Source: Lachnospiraceae bacterium NK4A144 (lineage in GTDB: Bacteria; Bacillota; Clostridia; Lachnospirales; Lachnospiraceae). Taken from it: a stretch of 64,000 nt of DNA. Shown in pieces: positions 63,640 through 64,000 of this stretch. The DNA lies in assembly GCA_000424365.1 (NCBI GenBank), contig AUJT01000003.1, forward strand, positions 124,001-188,000, read 5' to 3'. A model generated the notes under the pieces. It saw only the letters and a list, made by a program, of their open reading frames with translations. It was not told the origin of the DNA and ran no database searches. Position 1 is the first letter of the stretch. Each line of letters starts with the position of its first letter. The position numbers and the translations under genes were made by a program.

Positions 63640-64000
63640 TTCTGATTTACCTCCCTGTACTCGGTAGGTGTCATCCCCGTCGTCTTCTTAAAGATCCTTG
63701 AGAAATAATTCGGATCCGTATACCCTACCGAAACGCAGATTTCCTTCATAGGCCTTGATGTATTATTCATGAGTTCCTTCGCCTTATTTATGCGTATACC
63801 CGTAAGGTACTCCATGAAGTTTTCGCCTGTCTCTTCCTTGAAAAGTCTGGAGAGATAATATGCACTGACATTTTCTTCTCTGGATATCAGATCCAGAGAT
63901 ATCTCACCCTGATACTCCAGAGCTATCCTGTTCCTGACTCTTGATATCAGATCGTCAGATGTCTCATCCTTCTTAGTCGCCACATCCCTCGCAGCCTGTA
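63636..64000 (-). CDS. AraC-type response regulator, C-terminal part
   Basis: The frame is open to the window edge, so the N-terminal receiver domain lies outside; the GTG at 63983 is probably an internal codon. The visible 121 codons hold an AraC-type double helix-turn-helix: ISLDLISREENVSAYYLSRLF and GYTDPNYFSRIFKKTTGMTP, the second being the family signature. It resembles the YesN-type regulator at 51792. It probably activates the downstream ChvE-GguAB-like operon. Confidence 0.85.
   Translation of the reverse strand, partial: QAARDVATKKDETSDDLISRVRNRIALEYQGEISLDLISREENVSAYYLSRLFKEETGENFMEYLTGIRINKAKELMNNTSRPMKEICVSVGYTDPNYFSRIFKKTTGMTPTEYREVNQK

Overview
The window (moderate G+C, dense gene packing, G+C-rich interspersed repeats) looks like the chromosome of a member of the Lachnospiraceae (Clostridia). 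The best evidence is gene order: uvrC-hprK-ROK kinase-murB-rapZ-whiA-HPr-like, hrcA-grpE-dnaK-dnaJ behind a CIRCE operator, and ireB-ruvX-DUF1292-fur-rnj-ylbF-mltG-like-trmR-U32. Sugar uptake through paired substrate-binding lipoproteins and YesM/YesN-type two-component systems fits a gut or rumen saccharolytic anaerobe. Genus cannot be fixed from sequence alone.

Layout. 1-7.4 kb: cell-surface saccharide genes (six glycosyltransferases, a CatB-like O-acetyltransferase, the start of an ABC exporter-like protein). 7.4-13.4 kb: a minus-strand operon for RNA and protein housekeeping, including a U32 protein and TrmR that probably make 5-methoxyuridine in tRNA, RNase J, a YlbF-like protein, Fur, RuvX and IreB. 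13.4-22.7 kb: DUF4956, VTC-domain and CotH proteins, then thiI, cysteine desulfurase, rsmE and prmA. 22.7-27.1 kb: an HPr-like protein without the active histidine, mtaB, a GT-C membrane protein and manC. 27.2-32.1 kb: the class I heat-shock operon. 32.2-35.5 kb: a GT-C-like membrane protein, a basic-tailed small protein and a GNAT enzyme. 35.6-44.4 kb: carbon control and envelope genes from uvrC to fba. 44.5-46.3 kb: a tandem rhamnose-mutarotase-like protein, a lysine-rich small protein and an orphan ParA. 46.3-55.2 kb: a rhamnose-type ABC importer with a divergent two-component system. 55.2-58.1 kb: an accessory patch with a DUF234 ATPase and a truncated Rpn-like nuclease. 58.2-64 kb: a ChvE/GguAB-type monosaccharide importer with its own sensor lipoprotein and the end of an AraC-type response regulator.

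The most unusual content is a family of structured, inverted-repeat-bounded elements at 46.4-46.8, 55.2-55.4, 55.9-56.1 and 57.7-58.05 kb. Copies differ in sequence, but many differences are compensated in the opposite arm, and hairpin modules are shared between otherwise different copies. They sit beside 3' ends of genes, and two of them flank the DUF234 ATPase. A second unusual signal is three genes (4478+, 20753-, 20822+) whose -10 boxes lie 7-8 nt before the start codon with no ribosome-binding site, which predicts leaderless mRNAs.

All calls were made by reading the sequence and recalling family features. No database search was run.
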